Source: Erysipelothrix sp. UBA3377 (GTDB lineage Bacteria; Bacillota_I; Bacilli_A; Erysipelotrichales; Erysipelotrichaceae). Taken from it: 6,306 nucleotides of DNA. Shown one piece after another: positions 5,471 to 6,306 of this stretch. Below the pieces are notes generated by a model. That model was not told where the DNA came from, ran no database searches, and saw nothing but the letters and a program-made list of their open reading frames with translations. The translations under genes were made by a program, and so were the position numbers. Within the stretch, counting starts at the first letter, position 1; every line of letters begins with the position of its first letter. Location: positions 1 to 6,306 of the forward strand of contig DEQB01000026.1 of the NCBI GenBank assembly GCA_002359085.1, read 5' to 3'.

Positions 5471-6306
5471 CACGTTTTTTATCTAGATCAAGCCAAGAAA
5501 GTACCAAAGGTATCCAAGAAGCAACGTGTGGATTCTCAGTATTTACCATCGCATTCGCAACGGAAAGACCATGTGCCCCTTTCTCATAAATATGAAGTTC
5601 GAAATCAACACCCAGTTCATTCAAGCGCACCGCATAGTTCATGGAATGTTTCACAGGAACCAGCGAATCTTCCTTGGTGTGCCAAATAAAACTACGGGGC
5701 ACCAAAGGATGGGCTTGAACCAAAGGACTGAGTGCATCTAACACTTCTACACTAGGCGTGGATGTATTGGACATGGCCTTAAGAAATAACCCATGACCCT
5801 TTTCTTGTTCCTCTAGGGTTTCACCCAAATGAATCAAAGCATGTGGATCCAACACACCATACGCCAAGATTTGCGCATTCGGTTTGATTTTTTCTGGTGT
5901 GGAACCAATCAAGTCATTTAACCACGGCGCATTCCAATACGCACCCAATAAACCCGCAAGATTTCCACCTGCTGAAAAACCAACGGTAAATACCCTGTCA
6001 GGATCGCTGTGATGCGCTACATGATGTTTACGAATATACTGCATCGCCAAAGCCGCTTCCACAACTGGGTTGGGGAAAGCAGAAACCAGGGTATCAGACT
6101 TTTCAATATAATCATGAACCATCATCATCGCTTCATCAAAAGACTGTCCCTCACTTTGAAGTTTTGATACGGAAGTCGCATACTCAAGTACATAGGCATT
6201 GTATCCAGCATTTAAAAAAGTTAAAGCGACCGGATCTGCTTCACGTTCAGAAGTAAAGAAGTAAGCACCTCCCGGTATGATCAATATAGCGGGCAGTGCT
6301 TTAACA
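5460..6306 (-). CDS. Alpha/beta-hydrolase, esterase-like (N-terminus beyond window edge)
   Basis: C-terminal 282 codons of a serine hydrolase of the esterase/acetyl-esterase (BD-FAE or COG0657-like) type, probably a cytosolic carboxylesterase; the substrate cannot be read from the sequence. The frame stays open to the right edge through VKALPAILIIPGGAYFF, whose strand plus PGGAY is the family's oxyanion-hole region, so the TTG at 6284 inside it is not a start. Family hallmarks are SEREADPVALTFLNAGYNA (REAEP-like), the nucleophile elbow GFSAGG with Ser at 5975-5973, the acid in HTKEDSLVP with Asp at 5669-5667, and the catalytic His in EKGAHGLS at 5573-5571. The triad is complete and in order. 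No signal peptide can be assessed. It ends with TGA at 5462-5460, 63 bp before DUF1146, with no obvious terminator; a link to the envelope genes downstream is unproven. Confidence 0.9.
   Translation of the reverse strand, partial: VKALPAILIIPGGAYFFTSEREADPVALTFLNAGYNAYVLEYATSVSKLQSEGQSFDEAMMMVHDYIEKSDTLVSAFPNPVVEAALAMQYIRKHHVAHHSDPDRVFTVGFSAGGNLAGLLGAYWNAPWLNDLIGSTPEKIKPNAQILAYGVLDPHALIHLGETLEEQEKGHGLFLKAMSNTSTPSVEVLDALSPLVQAHPLVPRSFIWHTKEDSLVPVKHSMNYAVRLNELGVDFELHIYEKGAHGLSVANAMVNTENPHVASWIPLVLSWLDLDKKREDM

Noticed and set aside
5526..5741. Plus-strand open frame of 71 codons
   Set aside because: It is antisense to the catalytic Asp and His region of the alpha/beta-hydrolase.
5460..6284. 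Treating the hydrolase as a complete 274-residue gene starting at 6284
   Set aside because: That codon is TTG inside the conserved strand LIIPGGAY, and the frame remains open for 7 further codons to the window edge, so the gene is cut by the edge.
1..6306. Search by eye for CRISPR arrays, tRNA genes, insertion sequences, attachment sites or phage genes
   Set aside because: No repeated units with spacers, cloverleaf-like segments, transposase motifs or integrase genes were seen; coding sequence fills nearly all of the window.

Overview
The window reads as an ordinary chromosomal region of a low-GC Gram-positive bacterium (Firmicutes/Bacillota). Every credible gene lies on the minus strand, so transcription runs from right to left. 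The evidence is the tilS-hpt-ftsH order typical of Firmicutes, a DUF1146 (YwzB-type) membrane protein beside an Mbl-type actin homologue, AGGAGG-like ribosome-binding sites, A/T-rich codon use, and UGA used as a stop with UGG for Trp (so not a Mycoplasma-type code). The gene set and the divergence from Bacillus suggest an Erysipelotrichia-like lineage, for example near Erysipelothrix. That placement is inference and was not tested.

Layout in the direction of transcription: (1) 6306-5460, the C-terminal part of an alpha/beta-hydrolase (esterase-like), open at the right edge; (2) 5396-5196, a small two-helix membrane protein of the DUF1146 family; (3) 5175-4183, mbl, an MreB-family cytoskeletal ATPase; (4) 4179-4141, a terminator-like hairpin whose 3' arm contains the ribosome-binding site of the next gene; (5) 4138-3608, a solitary PemK/MazF-fold protein with an acidic N-terminal extension and a changed catalytic position; (6) 3581-2382, tilS; (7) 2369-1830, hpt; (8) 1808 to the left edge, ftsH, missing only its C-terminal end.

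Genes 2 to 8 are tightly packed. Gaps are 20-63 bp wherever a gap exists, and only 12 bp between the tilS stop and the preferred hpt start. They probably form one or two transcription units: DUF1146-mbl, then, with partial termination between, mazF-like-tilS-hpt-ftsH. Together they cover cell-wall elongation (Mbl), tRNA-Ile decoding (TilS), purine salvage (Hpt) and membrane-protein quality control (FtsH). No gene-free stretch exceeds 63 bp, and I see no RNA gene, CRISPR array, IS element or attachment site.

Most of the window is housekeeping and I found no clear novel multi-gene system. The points worth a second look are the PemK/MazF-like protein in a core operon without an antitoxin gene, the hairpin over its ribosome-binding site, and a perfect small palindrome centred on the tilS ribosome-binding site. 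Three starts are corrected from Shine-Dalgarno spacing or an open edge: ftsH at a TTG, hpt at its second ATG, and the hydrolase, which has no real start inside the window.
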